A stretch of 64,000 nucleotides of DNA from Salinicola salarius (GCF_002179555.1 NZ_NHOU01000006.1:73007-137006); one strand, 5' to 3'. Counted from the stretch's first letter, positions 29,604 to 39,482 are shown. The notes: generated by a model from the letters alone, not told the origin. Translations and numbers: made by a program.

Positions 29604-30194
29604 ATGCTGCCGTCACTCGATGATCAGGCCCTGGACCAGCTCTTTCTGGAAGCGCATACCCATAATGCCTGGCAACCGCGGGAAATTAGCGAGGAGACCC
29701 TGCGCAAACTCTACGAGCTGGTCAAGATGGGACCGACCTCGGCCAACTGCTGCCCGGCGCGCTTCGTTTTCGTTCGCTCAACGGCGGGCAAGGACAAGTT
29801 GCTGCCGTGCGTCTCTTCCGGTAACGCCGAAAAGACGGCGACGGCCCCTTGCACGGTGATCGTGGCCTACGACAAGCGCTTCTACGATCAGTTGCCGACG
29901 CTGTTCCCGGTTGCTGACGCCAAAAGCTGGTTCACCGGGAGCGAAGCCTTCGCCGAACAGACGGCGCTACGCAACAGTTCGATGCAGGCCGGCTATCTGA
30001 TCCTGGCGGCGCGAGCCATGGGGCTGGATACCGGGCCGATGTCCGGCTTCGATCCCGAGGCACTGGACGAAGCCTTTTTCGCCGGTACCGACTGGACGGC
30101 CAACTTGCTGATCAACCTGGGTTACGGTGACGTATCCGGCGTCAAGCCGCGCCTGCCGCGCCTGGCATTCGAAGAGGCTTGCGAGCTCGCGTGA
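29604..30194 (+). CDS. rutE: malonic semialdehyde reductase / nitroreductase-family RutE
   Basis: A 196-aa flavin-dependent nitroreductase-family protein. The segment [20 protein letters not shown] and the end [10 protein letters not shown] match RutE, which is thought to reduce malonic semialdehyde to 3-hydroxypropionate in uracil degradation. AAGGAG precedes the ATG. In E. coli rutE lies inside rutABCDEFG; here it is separate, on the far side of rutR and convergent with it. No RutR palindrome was seen upstream of it. Confidence 0.92.
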   Translation: MLPSLDDQALDQLFLEAHTHNAWQPREISEETLRKLYELVKMGPTSANCCPARFVFVRSTAGKDKLLPCVSSGNAEKTATAPCTVIVAYDKRFYDQLPTLFPVADAKSWFTGSEAFAEQTALRNSSMQAGYLILAARAMGLDTGPMSGFDPEALDEAFFAGTDWTANLLINLGYGDVSGVKPRLPRLAFEEACELA

Positions 30195-30296
30195 GCCTTT
30201 GAGCGGGCATTCGATCCCGCCCTGAGAACGCGCTCGGCCATTGAGTCGAGCGGGTTCTATCGACGCCAAGGTGGTGTCGCTGAGCTGACAGTCGTT

Positions 30297-30944
30297 TCAA
30301 GCCTCGTTCGATCGCGGCAGCAAGCCGCCTAACACGATACGTTGGATATTGTTGATGGTGGTCTCGAAGAACTCGGGATCGGCCAGCGTCTTTCCGGAGA
30401 TTGCTTCGATCTGTACGGCGAAATCGGCGTAGTGCTGCGTGGTGCCCCAGAGCAGATAGATCAGGTGGTGAGGATCGACCGGTAGCAGACTGCCGCTAGC
30501 GATCCAGCCCTCGATGACCTTGGATTTTTCTTCCACCAGCGCGCGCAGGTCGCGTTGCAGTTCTTCCTTCAGCAGCGGCGCGCCCTGGATCATCTCCAGG
30601 CAGAAGAGTCGCGACGCCTGCGCATGATCCCTCGACAGCTCCACCTTGATACGAATGTAGTGACTGATGGCTGCTTCCGGGGACTGTTCAGCGTCGATGG
30701 CGCGTATCGGCTCCAGCCAGGTATACAGAATCTGCTGCAAGACCGAGATGTAGAGTTTTTTCTTGGATGGAAAGTAATAGAGCAGGTTGGTCTTGGAAAC
30801 GCCTGCCTGATCGGCAATGGCGTCCAGGCTGGCCCCGCGCAAACCGAACTGGGAAAACAGCGAAAGCGCTGCATCACGAATGCGTTGCTTGCGAGCTTCA
30901 CTGGCAGCGGCGCGGTCCGGGGCGGTGGGCGTGATTGGCGTCAT
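30297..30944 (-). CDS. rutR: TetR-family pyrimidine-sensing repressor
   Basis: A 215-aa repressor with a TetR helix-turn-helix at about residues 18-65 (RIRDAALSLFSQFGLRGAS, then DQAGVSKTNLLYYFPSKKKLY) and a RutR-type ligand domain (LLWGTTQHYADFAVQ). Uracil or thymine relieves repression in the family. A TTG at 30962 would add six residues; the ATG at 30944 has AAGGA at good spacing and is chosen. It is divergent from rutA, whose upstream region holds a near-perfect RutR operator. Confidence 0.93.
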   Translation of the reverse strand: MTPITPTAPDRAAASEARKQRIRDAALSLFSQFGLRGASLDAIADQAGVSKTNLLYYFPSKKKLYISVLQQILYTWLEPIRAIDAEQSPEAAISHYIRIKVELSRDHAQASRLFCLEMIQGAPLLKEELQRDLRALVEEKSKVIEGWIASGSLLPVDPHHLIYLLWGTTQHYADFAVQIEAISGKTLADPEFFETTINNIQRIVLGGLLPRSNEA

Positions 30945-31338
30945 GGGCTTCCTTGTTGGCAAAGACCTGAATGGCGCACCGATTTCCTATCCAGAGGTGT
31001 CGAGCCATGTCCATTACAGGTCGGCAACATTCGGCGGCACTTTATCATGTCCTTTCGGGGTTGACGCTATCGACCTGGATCCCTCGACTCGGTCAATGGT
31101 GAGTCTCGCTGTGCACCGAAATCGCTCGCATTGCCCATTTCTTGCGTCATTATCGCACGGCTTGTCTTTTCGGTTGGACCAAATGGTCTAACCGACTGTT
31201 TGCGTCGCGTTCCAAGTCATTGAAAACGGATACGGTGCGATGCATTGGCACGTCTGTTGTAAGGAATTCGTCAGGTGTCGCGGCCGATACAGGCCGGCGG
31301 CAGATACCGATAACGAGAGCCGAACGACGAGGTGACTC
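30945..31338. promoter_or_regulatory. divergent rutR/rutA control region
   Basis: No gene is visible in these 394 bases. The key element is the RutR palindrome at 31171-31194; the rutA start is 145 bp further on. This space is longer than needed for one promoter; nothing else stood out. Confidence 0.6.
31171..31194 (+). promoter_or_regulatory. RutR operator
   Basis: CGGTTGGACCA-AA-TGGTCTAACCG pairs at 10 of 11 positions. The core TGGACCA-AA-TGGTCTA matches the RutR consensus TTGACCANNTGGTCAA closely. Confidence 0.88.
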
Positions 31339-32442
31339 ATGCAACTAGGTGTCTTTATCCCTATCGGCAACAACGGCTGGCTGATCTCCGAGAATTCGCC
31401 GCAGTACATGCCGAGCTTCGAACTCAACAAGGCGGTGACTCAGAAGGCCGAGAGCTACGGCTTCGAGTTCGTGTTGTCGATGATCAAGCTGCGCGGGTTT
31501 GGCGGCAAGACCGAGTTTTGGGAGCACGCGCTGGAGTCCTTCACCCTGATGGCGGGGCTGGCGGCCGTGACCTCGAAGATCAACCTCTACGCCACTGCGG
31601 CAACGTTGGTGATGCCGCCGGCGATTACCGCGCGTATGGCGGCGACCATCGATTCGATCGCCCCGGGGCGTTTCGGTATCAATCTGGTGACCGGCTGGCA
31701 GAAACCGGAATACAGTCAGATGGGCCTATGGCCCGGGGACGAGTACTTTGCCAAGCGCTACGCCTATCTCGACGAGTACACCACGGTGCTGCGGGAACTG
31801 CTGGAGACGGGGCGCAGCGATCTGAAGGGCGACTTTTTCCAGATGGATGACTGTCGCCTGAGCCCGCGCCCCGAACAGGGCGTCAAGATCGTCTGTGCCG
31901 GCCAGTCGAGTGCCGGCATGGCCTTCACCGCCAAGCACGCCGACTACAGCTTCTGCTTCGGCAAGGGTCTGAATACGTCAACGGCATTCGCCGATACTGC
32001 CGGGCGTCTCAACGCGGCGGGGAGAGAATCCGGGCGCGATATCGCTTGCTACGTGCTGTTCATGGTGATCGCCGACGAGACCGACGAAGCGGCCATGGCG
32101 CGCTGGGAGCACTACAAGGCCGGGGCCGACCAGGAGGCACTCGACTGGATGGCCGACCAGGGCAGCCAGGACAAGAGTTCGGGCAAGGATACCAACGTGC
32201 GCCAAATGACTGACCCCACATCGGCGGTCAACTTCAACATGGGGACCTTGGTCGGTTCCTATGCCAACGTCGCGCGAATGCTCGACGAGATCGATACCGT
32301 CGAGGGCATCGGCGGCGTGATGCTGACATTCGATGACTTTCTGGCAGGACTGGATACCTTCGGTGAGCGCGTGCAGCCGCTGATGAAGACCCGGGTCGAC
32401 GTTGTCAACGCACCGACCGAGACGGCAGAGGTGGCGGAATGA
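31339..32442 (+). CDS. rutA: pyrimidine monooxygenase RutA
   Basis: A 367-aa luciferase-like flavin monooxygenase that opens the uracil ring to ureidoacrylate peracid, using FMN, NADH-derived electrons and O2. The whole protein reads as Rut[15 protein letters not shown] at the N-terminus, [25 protein letters not shown] and [14 protein letters not shown]. First gene of the rutABCDF-permease operon under RutR. Its end overlaps rutB by ATGA. Confidence 0.97.
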   Translation: MQLGVFIPIGNNGWLISENSPQYMPSFELNKAVTQKAESYGFEFVLSMIKLRGFGGKTEFWEHALESFTLMAGLAAVTSKINLYATAATLVMPPAITARMAATIDSIAPGRFGINLVTGWQKPEYSQMGLWPGDEYFAKRYAYLDEYTTVLRELLETGRSDLKGDFFQMDDCRLSPRPEQGVKIVCAGQSSAGMAFTAKHADYSFCFGKGLNTSTAFADTAGRLNAAGRESGRDIACYVLFMVIADETDEAAMARWEHYKAGADQEALDWMADQGSQDKSSGKDTNVRQMTDPTSAVNFNMGTLVGSYANVARMLDEIDTVEGIGGVMLTFDDFLAGLDTFGERVQPLMKTRVDVVNAPTETAEVAE

Positions 32443-33224
32443 GCGGTCTCAAGCAGACTCCAGTGGTCCGTCGTGGCGATGTCTTCGCCAACGACGAGAT
32501 CGTGCTCGCCGGTCGCCCGGAAGCGATCGCGATGCCATGCTCCGAGACGGCATTGATCGTTGTCGACATGCAGAACGCCTATGCCACTCGGGGTGGCTAC
32601 CTCGATCTGGCCGGTTTCGATGTCACCACCACCGGGCCGGTCATCGAGCGAATTGCCAAGGCGGTCAAGCTGGCGCGCGCGGCGGGTATCCAGGTGATCT
32701 TCTTCCAGAATGGCTGGGATGCCGAGTACGTCGAGGCCGGCGGCCCGGGATCGCCCAACTGGCATAAGTCCAATGCGCTGAAAACCATGCGTCAGCAACC
32801 CGAGCTGCATGGACAGCTGCTGGCCAAGGGTACCTGGGATTACGCGCTGGTCGACGAACTGAAGCCTCAGTCTGGAGACGTCGTGCTGCCGAAGCCGCGC
32901 TATAGCGGATTCTTCAACACCGCACTGGACAGCATCCTGCGTTCGCGGGGTATCCACCACCTGCTGTTTACCGGCATCGCCACCAACGTGTGCGTCGAGT
33001 CGACGCTGCGTGATGGCTTCTTCCTCGAGTATTTCGGCACCGTGCTGGAGGACGCGACCTATCAAGCCGGTCCGCTGTCGGCGCAGAGCAGCGCCATCTT
33101 CAATATCGAAACCTTTTTCGGCTGGGTGTCGAGCGTCGATGCCTTCGAGGACGCCTGCGCGGCTCGAACCGACGCCCGGCAGCCACACGCTTCATCCATG
33201 ACTTCATCAGCAGCAGGAGAGTGA
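32439..33224 (+). CDS. rutB: ureidoacrylate amidohydrolase RutB
   Basis: A 261-aa isochorismatase-fold hydrolase. The catalytic set is the early Asp ([11 protein letters not shown]), the Lys in [11 protein letters not shown] and the Cys in [15 protein letters not shown]. It cleaves the RutA product, giving carbamate and peroxyaminoacrylate. It starts in the rutA stop (ATGA) and is followed at once by rutC. Confidence 0.96.
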   Translation: MSGLKQTPVVRRGDVFANDEIVLAGRPEAIAMPCSETALIVVDMQNAYATRGGYLDLAGFDVTTTGPVIERIAKAVKLARAAGIQVIFFQNGWDAEYVEAGGPGSPNWHKSNALKTMRQQPELHGQLLAKGTWDYALVDELKPQSGDVVLPKPRYSGFFNTALDSILRSRGIHHLLFTGIATNVCVESTLRDGFFLEYFGTVLEDATYQAGPLSAQSSAIFNIETFFGWVSSVDAFEDACAARTDARQPHASSMTSSAAGE

Positions 33225-33226
33225 TC

Positions 33227-33613
33227 ATGCCCAAGACAAGTGTGATTCCCACCGGTTCCGGTGCGCCTCTGGCCCCATTCGTCCCGGGTAGTCAGGCCGA
33301 TAATATCCTTTACGTTTCCGGCACTCTGCCGTTCGACAAGGAGAACAACGTGGTTCACGTCGGTGACGCTGCCGCCCAGACCCGCCACGTGCTGGAACTC
33401 ATTCAGAGCGTGGTCGAGACCGCCGGAGGCAGCATGAGTGACGTCACCTTCAACTCGATCTTTCTGCGTAATTGGGAAGACTATGCGGCGATCAACGCGG
33501 TCTACGCAGAGTTCTTTCCCGGCGAGAAGCCGGCGCGTTACTGCATTCAGTGCGGGCTGGTGAAGCCGGATGCGCTGATCGAGATCGCCTCGATCGCGCA
33601 TTTGCCTCACTGA
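33227..33613 (+). CDS. rutC: aminoacrylate deaminase-type RutC (RidA family)
   Basis: A 128-aa RidA/YjgF-family protein thought to help convert peroxyaminoacrylate/aminoacrylate toward malonic semialdehyde. It is nearly collinear with E. coli RutC ([40 protein letters not shown]). A GTG six bases upstream is also in frame, but AGGAG at 33215 is well spaced only for the ATG at 33227. Confidence 0.95.
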   Translation: MPKTSVIPTGSGAPLAPFVPGSQADNILYVSGTLPFDKENNVVHVGDAAAQTRHVLELIQSVVETAGGSMSDVTFNSIFLRNWEDYAAINAVYAEFFPGEKPARYCIQCGLVKPDALIEIASIAHLPH

Positions 33614-33649
33614 GTCGTTGACTGACGCTCTGCCGGAAGGGTCTTTTCA

Positions 33650-34423
33650 ATGCATTACGAAATACTGGGACGCACGGATCCCGACGCCCCGACGATTCTG
33701 CTCTCCGCGGGATTGGGTGGCGCCGGTCGCTTCTGGGAGCCGCAGCTGGCTTCACTGGAGACGACACACCGGGTCGTGATCTATGACCACCTCGGCACGG
33801 GTAAGAGCCCGGCCGAGCTGCCGAGCGGCTACGCGATCGATGACATGGCGCAGGAGGTGCTGGCCTTGCTCGACCGGTTGGACATCGAGCGCGTCGATTT
33901 CATGGGCCATGCCCTGGGAGGTCTGGTCGGGCTGCAGATGGCGCTGCTGGCGCCGGACCGGCTGGATCGGCTAATCGTGATCAACGCCTGGAGTCGTGTC
34001 GATGTCCAGAGCGAGCGCTGTTTTCGGGTACGTCTGGCGCTGCTCCAGGACAGTGGGATCGAAGCGTATCTGCACGCGCAGCCGCTGTTTCTGTATCCCG
34101 CCGACTGGCTGTCCGCCAACCACGACAGGCTACTGATCGAAGAAGCCCACGCCCTCGAACATTTCCCGGGAAAGCCGAACGTGCTGGCCAGAATCGGGGC
34201 GCTGTCGGCCTTCGACATCGACGCTCGGCTGGGAGAGATCGACACGCCCACGTTGGTGATTGCCTCGCGGGACGATCTGCTGGTGCCGTACACGCAATCC
34301 CGGCGCCTTGCCGAGGCATTGCCCAACGCACGACTGGAAATGTTCGACTATGGCGGGCATGGCCTGACGGTGACCGTTCCGGCGGCGTTCAACGCTTCGG
34401 TAGAACGATTCCTGACAACCTGA
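33650..34423 (+). CDS. rutD: alpha/beta hydrolase RutD
   Basis: A 257-aa alpha/beta hydrolase that speeds hydrolysis of aminoacrylate to malonic semialdehyde. The fold is shown by LSAGLGGAGRFWEPQ, the nucleophile region FMGHALGGLVG, in which the usual catalytic Ser is replaced by Ala (GHALG), IASRDDLLVPYTQS and the late FDYGGHG His. RutD proteins are known to vary at the nucleophile position. It lies between rutC and rutF. Confidence 0.93.
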   Translation: MHYEILGRTDPDAPTILLSAGLGGAGRFWEPQLASLETTHRVVIYDHLGTGKSPAELPSGYAIDDMAQEVLALLDRLDIERVDFMGHALGGLVGLQMALLAPDRLDRLIVINAWSRVDVQSERCFRVRLALLQDSGIEAYLHAQPLFLYPADWLSANHDRLLIEEAHALEHFPGKPNVLARIGALSAFDIDARLGEIDTPTLVIASRDDLLVPYTQSRRLAEALPNARLEMFDYGGHGLTVTVPAAFNASVERFLTT

Positions 34424-34477
34424 TCACCGCTCGCCGATGACGTGATCGTCATAGTTGAGAGACAGGAGGGAGATTTC

Positions 34478-35020
34478 ATGATGACGTCGTTACGAAAACC
34501 TGAATATGCGATGGAAGCACCAAGTACGGTTTCGCCATCGGAGTTCCGCGAAGCAATGTCGCGACTGGCTGCCGCGGTCAACGTGGTAACCACCAATGGA
34601 CCAGCCGGACGCGCCGGCTTTACGGCATCTGCCGTGTGCAGTGTGACCGATGAACCGCCGACGCTGCTGGTCTGTATCAATCGGCGTGCCTCGGCTTTTC
34701 CGGCTTTTGCCGACAACCCCATGCTTTGCGTCAACGTGCTGAGCGCCGATCATCAGCAGGTTTCCAATATCTTTGGCGGGAAGACGCCCATGGCGGAGCG
34801 TTTCGCTCAGGCGGAATGGACGACGCACGAGACAGGCGTTCCGGTCTTGGTGAATGCGCTGGCGCATTTCGAATGTCGAATCGGGCAGCGCGTAGCGGTA
34901 GGCACCCACGATGTGCTGTTCTGCGAGATCGTGGCGATGTCGACCTGCAACGATAGCCAATGCCTGCTCTATTTCGATCGTCAGTACCATCACTTGCCCC
35001 GGCTCACCTCCAACGGCTGA
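34478..35020 (+). CDS. rutF: FMN reductase RutF
   Basis: A 180-aa flavin reductase of the split-barrel type that supplies reduced FMN to RutA. Family stretches are [44 protein letters not shown] and NVLSADHQ. The start is the ATG at 34478 after CAGGAGGG; an upstream GTG frame adds 12 residues without need. Family length is about 165-180. Confidence 0.94.
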   Translation: MMTSLRKPEYAMEAPSTVSPSEFREAMSRLAAAVNVVTTNGPAGRAGFTASAVCSVTDEPPTLLVCINRRASAFPAFADNPMLCVNVLSADHQQVSNIFGGKTPMAERFAQAEWTTHETGVPVLVNALAHFECRIGQRVAVGTHDVLFCEIVAMSTCNDSQCLLYFDRQYHHLPRLTSNG

Positions 35021-35117
35021 ACGGGAAGCAGCATTCCTGACCCTTTGGATAGAGCTTCACGACCTTCCAAGAACTTCTTGGCCCTTTGAGGGGTCACCAC
35101 GGGATCGGAGACACACA

Positions 35118-36632
35118 ATGACAATATCCGCTTCTCGCATGGTCGAACGTGACGGCAAGATCGAGCTCAGTCTCGGCGACGACGTCCGCGACAGTGCCTT
35201 TTTCAATCACGATATTGCGCCGACGACGGCCAGCGAGCGAACCTGGTCGAAATGGAACATCGCCGCGCTCTGGGTCGGACTTTCGATTTGCGTGCCGACC
35301 TATACCCTCGGCGGGGTGCTCACTGCCTATTTCGGGCTAAGTGTGGGCGAGGCCTTGGTCGCGATTCTGCTGGCCAATGTGATTCTGTTGATTCCGCTGA
35401 CGTTGAACGCCTTTCCCGGGACCCGCTACGGCATTCCCTTTCCGGTAGTGTTGCGTTCTTCGTTCGGCATCCGAGGTTCGAATGTCCCTTGCTTGATCCG
35501 TGCGCTGGTCGGTTGCGGCTGGTTCGGCATTCAGACGATGTTCGGCGGTTTGGCCATTCATCTGCTGCTATCCGCGATCGTGCCGCCGTGGCAATCGCTG
35601 GGCGGCTGGGGACAAGTTCTCGGGTTCTTCATCTTCGCGGCGATGAATCTCTGGGTGGTGATTCGCGGTGCGGAGTCGATCAAGTGGCTCGAGACACTGT
35701 CGGCGCCGTTGCTGTTGCTCGTCGCCATCGGGTTGATGATATGGGCGCTGCCGCACGTTTCGCTGAGCGAGTTGATGGCGCAGCCACCGTCGCGACCGGA
35801 AGACGCATCGGTAACGACCTACTTTCTTTCGGGACTCACGGCGATGGTCGGATTCTGGGCAACTCTGTCACTTAACATTCCGGATTTCAGCCGCTTCGCC
35901 AAGAGCCAGAAAGATCAGATCGTAGGCCAGGTTATCGGGCTTCCGCTGACCATGTTCTTCTTCGCCGCATTGGGGGTAGTGATGACAGCGGCATCGGCTT
36001 CGCTGGTAGGGGAGACCGTCTCCGATCCAGTCACGTTGATTGGTCATATCGATAGCCCAGTCTGGGTATCGATCGCCATGGTGTTGATCGTGATCGCCAC
36101 GATCTCGACCAATACGGCGGGTAATATCGTTTCGCCGACCAATGATTTCCAGAACATCGCCCCCAAGTTGATCAATCGCACGGGCGGTGTGCTGTTGACC
36201 GGATTGGTCGGTACCTTGCTGATGGGGTATGACCTGCTGCAGAAGGCGGGGGTGATCGTCTCCGACGTGACGCTTGAGAGTCTCTATTCCAACTGGCTGC
36301 TGGGTTACTCGAGCCTGCTGGGGCCGATCGCCGGGATCATGGCGGTGGACTACTTTCTGATCAAGCGTCAGCGTCTGGATGTGGCCGCGCTCTACCGCGA
36401 TGACGGCCGCTACCCGGCAATCAACATGGCCGGTTTCATCGCCTTCGGCGTACCGGTGGTGCTGACGCTGATGTCGTTGACCACGGGGCTGTGGCAGTGG
36501 TTCTACGACTATGGCTGGTTTACTGGCTCGCTGTTGGGCGCAGTAGTCTATTACATCGCCGGCAAGGCGCTGGATCATTCGCGCGATGCGCCTTATGACA
36601 TCCACACGGCGGACTCTGCCAGGGTTGGTTAG
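35118..36632 (+). CDS. NCS1-family nucleobase permease (uracil/allantoin type)
   Basis: A 504-aa membrane protein with about 12 hydrophobic segments. N-terminal ERTWSKWNIAALWVGLSICVPTYTLG and GTRYGIPFPVVLRSSFGIRG and the later SLNIPDFSRFAKS are classic NCS1 (Mhp1/PucI/CodB) motifs. Its place at the end of rutABCDF says it imports uracil or thymine. E. coli uses the unrelated NCS2 carrier RutG here, so no rutG symbol is given. The start at 35118 follows GGAG. Confidence 0.92.
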   Translation: MTISASRMVERDGKIELSLGDDVRDSAFFNHDIAPTTASERTWSKWNIAALWVGLSICVPTYTLGGVLTAYFGLSVGEALVAILLANVILLIPLTLNAFPGTRYGIPFPVVLRSSFGIRGSNVPCLIRALVGCGWFGIQTMFGGLAIHLLLSAIVPPWQSLGGWGQVLGFFIFAAMNLWVVIRGAESIKWLETLSAPLLLLVAIGLMIWALPHVSLSELMAQPPSRPEDASVTTYFLSGLTAMVGFWATLSLNIPDFSRFAKSQKDQIVGQVIGLPLTMFFFAALGVVMTAASASLVGETVSDPVTLIGHIDSPVWVSIAMVLIVIATISTNTAGNIVSPTNDFQNIAPKLINRTGGVLLTGLVGTLLMGYDLLQKAGVIVSDVTLESLYSNWLLGYSSLLGPIAGIMAVDYFLIKRQRLDVAALYRDDGRYPAINMAGFIAFGVPVVLTLMSLTTGLWQWFYDYGWFTGSLLGAVVYYIAGKALDHSRDAPYDIHTADSARVG

Positions 36633-36676
36633 ATAGGCTGACCAGTTGAATGTGCTGGCTGATCGAAACGAAAAAA

Positions 36677-36696
36677 GGCCACCCGTTCGGGTGGCC
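36677..36696. terminator. hairpin after the rut operon
   Basis: GGCCACCC / GGGTGGCC 8-bp stem with loop GTTC. On the plus strand no T-run follows, while AAAAAA precedes it, so it is stronger on the minus strand. It shares its core with the fumC hairpin. Confidence 0.65.
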
Positions 36697-36723
36697 ATCA
36701 ACGCTGGACACACCCTTTTAGCG

Positions 36724-36789
36724 AGATTGCCCGGAGACCGGCGCGCCTGCAATCGGGAACAAATCGGCGCGATGAATTGTGGGCAATCT
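36724..36789 (+). other. possible structured leader upstream of ribE
   Basis: AGATTGCCC (36724-36732) pairs perfectly with GGGCAATCT (36781-36789). Inside, CGCGCC can pair with GGCGCG. The 66-nt closed structure ends 130 nt before the ribE start. It lacks the FMN riboswitch signature. It might be a cis-acting RNA or an attenuator; no covariation evidence is available. Confidence 0.35.
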
Positions 36790-36919
36790 TAGAGTCAGCC
36801 GACGAGGGCGTCAATTTCCTGGCGAGCAGCGGCGGCGTGCTAGAATTCTCGTTCTTGTGGGTCGTCGAGGGCGTCTGCCGTCGGCGGCTCGTCATCCGCT
36901 TCAGGCGAGGGAGAGGTTC

Positions 36920-37546
36920 ATGTTTACCGGGATCGTGCAGGATGTGGGGACCGTGGTGGCGATCGAGGAACGTGAGCAGTTGCGCACGCACGTGGTATCG
37001 ATGGCGCCAGTGATGCGCGAGGGTCTGACGCTGGGCGCATCGGTATCTCACAACGGCTGCTGCCTGACGGTGACATCCATCGATGGCGACAATGTCAGTT
37101 TCGATCTGATGCGGGAAACCCTGCGCCTGACCAACCTGGGTGACCTCGCCACGGGGGACCGGGTCAATCTCGAAAGGGCGGCACGTTTCGGCGACGAGAT
37201 CGGCGGTCATTCCATGTCCGGCCATATCATGGGAATGGCCAGGCTGGTGGAGATCGACGAGGCGCCCAACAACCGTCGGCTGTGGTTCGAGCTGCCGGCG
37301 GCGCTGGCGCGATTCGTGTTCGACAAGGGCTATATCGGCATCGATGGCATCAGCCTGACGATCGGGGAGGTGGAAGCCGAGCGCTTCTGCGTCAACCTGA
37401 TTCCCGAAACGCTGGCCAGGACGACGATCGGCGAGCGTCTGCCGGGGGATCGGGTCAACATCGAGATCGATCCGCAGACCCAGGCCATCGTCGAAACGGT
37501 GGAGCGCGTGCTGGTCTCGCGCGATCGATCGGCTGGCGGGGCGTGA
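36920..37546 (+). CDS. ribE: riboflavin synthase, alpha subunit
   Basis: A 208-aa enzyme that dismutates two 6,7-dimethyl-8-ribityllumazine molecules to riboflavin. Two homologous lumazine-binding barrels are visible: 1-97 (MFTGIVQDVGTV; NGCCLTVTSI) and 98-195 (GGHSMSGHIMG; GIDGISLTIGEV). GAGAGG precedes the ATG. It stands alone without other rib genes, directly after the FMN-dependent Rut operon. Confidence 0.96.
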   Translation: MFTGIVQDVGTVVAIEEREQLRTHVVSMAPVMREGLTLGASVSHNGCCLTVTSIDGDNVSFDLMRETLRLTNLGDLATGDRVNLERAARFGDEIGGHSMSGHIMGMARLVEIDEAPNNRRLWFELPAALARFVFDKGYIGIDGISLTIGEVEAERFCVNLIPETLARTTIGERLPGDRVNIEIDPQTQAIVETVERVLVSRDRSAGGA

Positions 37547-37680
37547 CGATAATCGCGGTCGTCGCGACAGGTCGCGCCCTGGCGTTGGCTTGGGTAACAT
37601 AGGCGCCTTTGCGCCAGGATCAATCGTTTTGCGATTTATCGTTCTTCGGTGCGCCGTGTTCGGTCAATGGAGTTTCTTCG

Positions 37681-38232
37681 ATGAGCAGCAGTATCTACGG
37701 CGACTATATCAAGTCGGTCATCCGCACAGTGCCCGATTGGCCTCAGCCCGGCGTCAATTTTCGTGATATCACGCCGCTGCTTCAGAACAGTGCCGCGTTT
37801 CGCAAGCTGATCGACAGCTTCGTGCATCGCTATCAGGAGCTCGAGGTCGATGCCATTGCGGCGATCGACGCGCGCGGGTTCATCGTCGGTGCGCCGCTGG
37901 CCTACGAGCTGGGCTGCAGCTTCGTGCCGGTGCGCAAGAAGGGCAAGCTGCCGTTTCGAACCATCAGCGAGACGTACACGCTGGAGTATGGCGAATCGAC
38001 GGTCGAGCTCCATGCCGATGCGTTTCGCGAGCGTGACCGTATCGTGCTGATCGACGACATCATCGCTACGGGCGGCACCATGCTGGCAGCCGCGTCGCTG
38101 ATCCAGCGCAGCGGTGGCCATGTCGTCGAGACGGCAACCATCCTCGATCTGCCGGAACTGGGCGGCTCGGCCAAGATTCGTGAGGCCGGCTATAGCGTCT
38201 TCGCGGTTTGCAGTTTTACCGAAGACGAATGA
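37681..38232 (+). CDS. apt: adenine phosphoribosyltransferase
   Basis: A 183-aa type I phosphoribosyltransferase making AMP from adenine and PRPP. The PRPP loop is [31 protein letters not shown] and [20 protein letters not shown] are APT-specific. An upstream in-frame ATG at 37609 overlaps other features; 37681 gives family length. Purine salvage in the cytoplasm. Confidence 0.96.
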   Translation: MSSSIYGDYIKSVIRTVPDWPQPGVNFRDITPLLQNSAAFRKLIDSFVHRYQELEVDAIAAIDARGFIVGAPLAYELGCSFVPVRKKGKLPFRTISETYTLEYGESTVELHADAFRERDRIVLIDDIIATGGTMLAAASLIQRSGGHVVETATILDLPELGGSAKIREAGYSVFAVCSFTEDE

Positions 38233-38285
38233 TTCCTGCCGCCGCCATCGCCCGATGGTGGCCCGATCAACAGGTTGGACCTGCC

Positions 38286-38774
38286 ATGACCGTCAATCGC
38301 TATCACCACCATTTCACCGTTTCCTGGGATCAGATCCATCGCGATGTCCGGGCGCTCTGTCATCAGCTCGTCGAGCGAAACTTCCAGGGCATCGTCGCGA
38401 TTACGCGCGGCGGCTTGATTCCGGCAGCATTGATCGCCCGCGAGCTCAATATCCGTCTCATCGATACCGTCTGCATCAAGAGCTACGACGAACAGTCCCA
38501 GGGCAAGCTGGACGTCATGAAAGGCGTCGACCACGATGGCGACGGCTGGCTGCTGGTCGATGACCTGGTGGATACCGGCAAGACCGCCCGGGCCGTGCGC
38601 GAGATGCTGCCCAAGGCGCATTTCGTTACCGTCTACGCCAAGCCGGAAGGGCGGCCGCTGGTCGACCAGTACCTGACCGAAGTGGCCCAGGACTGCTGGA
38701 TTCAGTTCCCATGGGATCTGGGGCATGCCTACGTCGAGCCTCTGGTGGATCAGGTGCGTTCGCCAAAACCCTGA
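38286..38774 (+). CDS. gpt: xanthine(-guanine) phosphoribosyltransferase
   Basis: A 162-aa phosphoribosyltransferase. [20 protein letters not shown] and the PRPP loop [14 protein letters not shown] match E. coli Gpt, which salvages guanine and xanthine. It follows apt by about 53 bp and precedes ung; the group is a base-salvage block. The ribosome site before the ATG is weak. Confidence 0.93.
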   Translation: MTVNRYHHHFTVSWDQIHRDVRALCHQLVERNFQGIVAITRGGLIPAALIARELNIRLIDTVCIKSYDEQSQGKLDVMKGVDHDGDGWLLVDDLVDTGKTARAVREMLPKAHFVTVYAKPEGRPLVDQYLTEVAQDCWIQFPWDLGHAYVEPLVDQVRSPKP

Positions 38775-38792
38775 CCGATGCGGAGCGAGTCG

Positions 38793-39482
38793 ATGCCTCA
38801 ATCCCCGTTACCCGATAGCTGGAACGCTCATCTCGGCGAGGAATTCAGTGCGCCTTACATGCAGGCGCTGCGCGCCTTTCTCGCCGAGGAAAAGGCGGCC
38901 CACAAGGTCATCTATCCTCATTCTTCCAACTGGTTTCGCGCTTTCGAGTTGACGCCGCTGGAACAGGTCAAGGTGGTGATACTGGGACAGGATCCCTACC
39001 ACGGGCCCAACCAGGCTCATGGGCTCTGCTTTTCGGTACGTCCGGGCGTGCCGACGCCGCCCTCGCTGCAGAACATCTACAAGGAGTTGGCAACGGATGT
39101 CGGCACGAGTCCGGTCAATCACGGCTTCCTCGAAAGTTGGGCTAGCCAGGGCGTGATGCTGCTGAACAGCGTGTTGACGGTGGAGCAGGGCAATGCCGGC
39201 TCCCATCGCAATCGCGGCTGGGAGACCTTCACGGATCGTGCCATTCAGGTCATCAACGAACACTGCAGCGGCGTGGTGTTCCTGCTTTGGGGCAGTTATG
39301 CCCAGAAGAAGGCGAGCTTCGTCGATCGTGGCAAGCATCTGGTGCTGCATGCCCCGCACCCTTCGCCGCTGTCGGCGCATCGTGGATTCTTCGGCACGCG
39401 CCACTTCTCGCAAGCCAACGCCTTTCTTCAGGAACGCGGCGCGGCGCCCGTCGACTGGCAATTGCCCGTCAGCGTCGCCTGA
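38793..39482 (+). CDS. ung: uracil-DNA glycosylase, family 1
   Basis: A 229-aa repair enzyme that removes uracil from DNA. The catalytic motif [18 protein letters not shown] holds the active Asp and the C-terminal [13 protein letters not shown] the active His. The ATG at 38793 after GGAG is preferred to the ATG 15 bp upstream. It sits 18 bp behind gpt and 57 bp before upp. Confidence 0.97.
   Translation: MPQSPLPDSWNAHLGEEFSAPYMQALRAFLAEEKAAHKVIYPHSSNWFRAFELTPLEQVKVVILGQDPYHGPNQAHGLCFSVRPGVPTPPSLQNIYKELATDVGTSPVNHGFLESWASQGVMLLNSVLTVEQGNAGSHRNRGWETFTDRAIQVINEHCSGVVFLLWGSYAQKKASFVDRGKHLVLHAPHPSPLSAHRGFFGTRHFSQANAFLQERGAAPVDWQLPVSVA

Noticed and set aside
36633-36919. FMN riboswitch before ribE
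   Set aside because: The conserved FMN aptamer segments were looked for and not found; only an unrelated stem structure is present.
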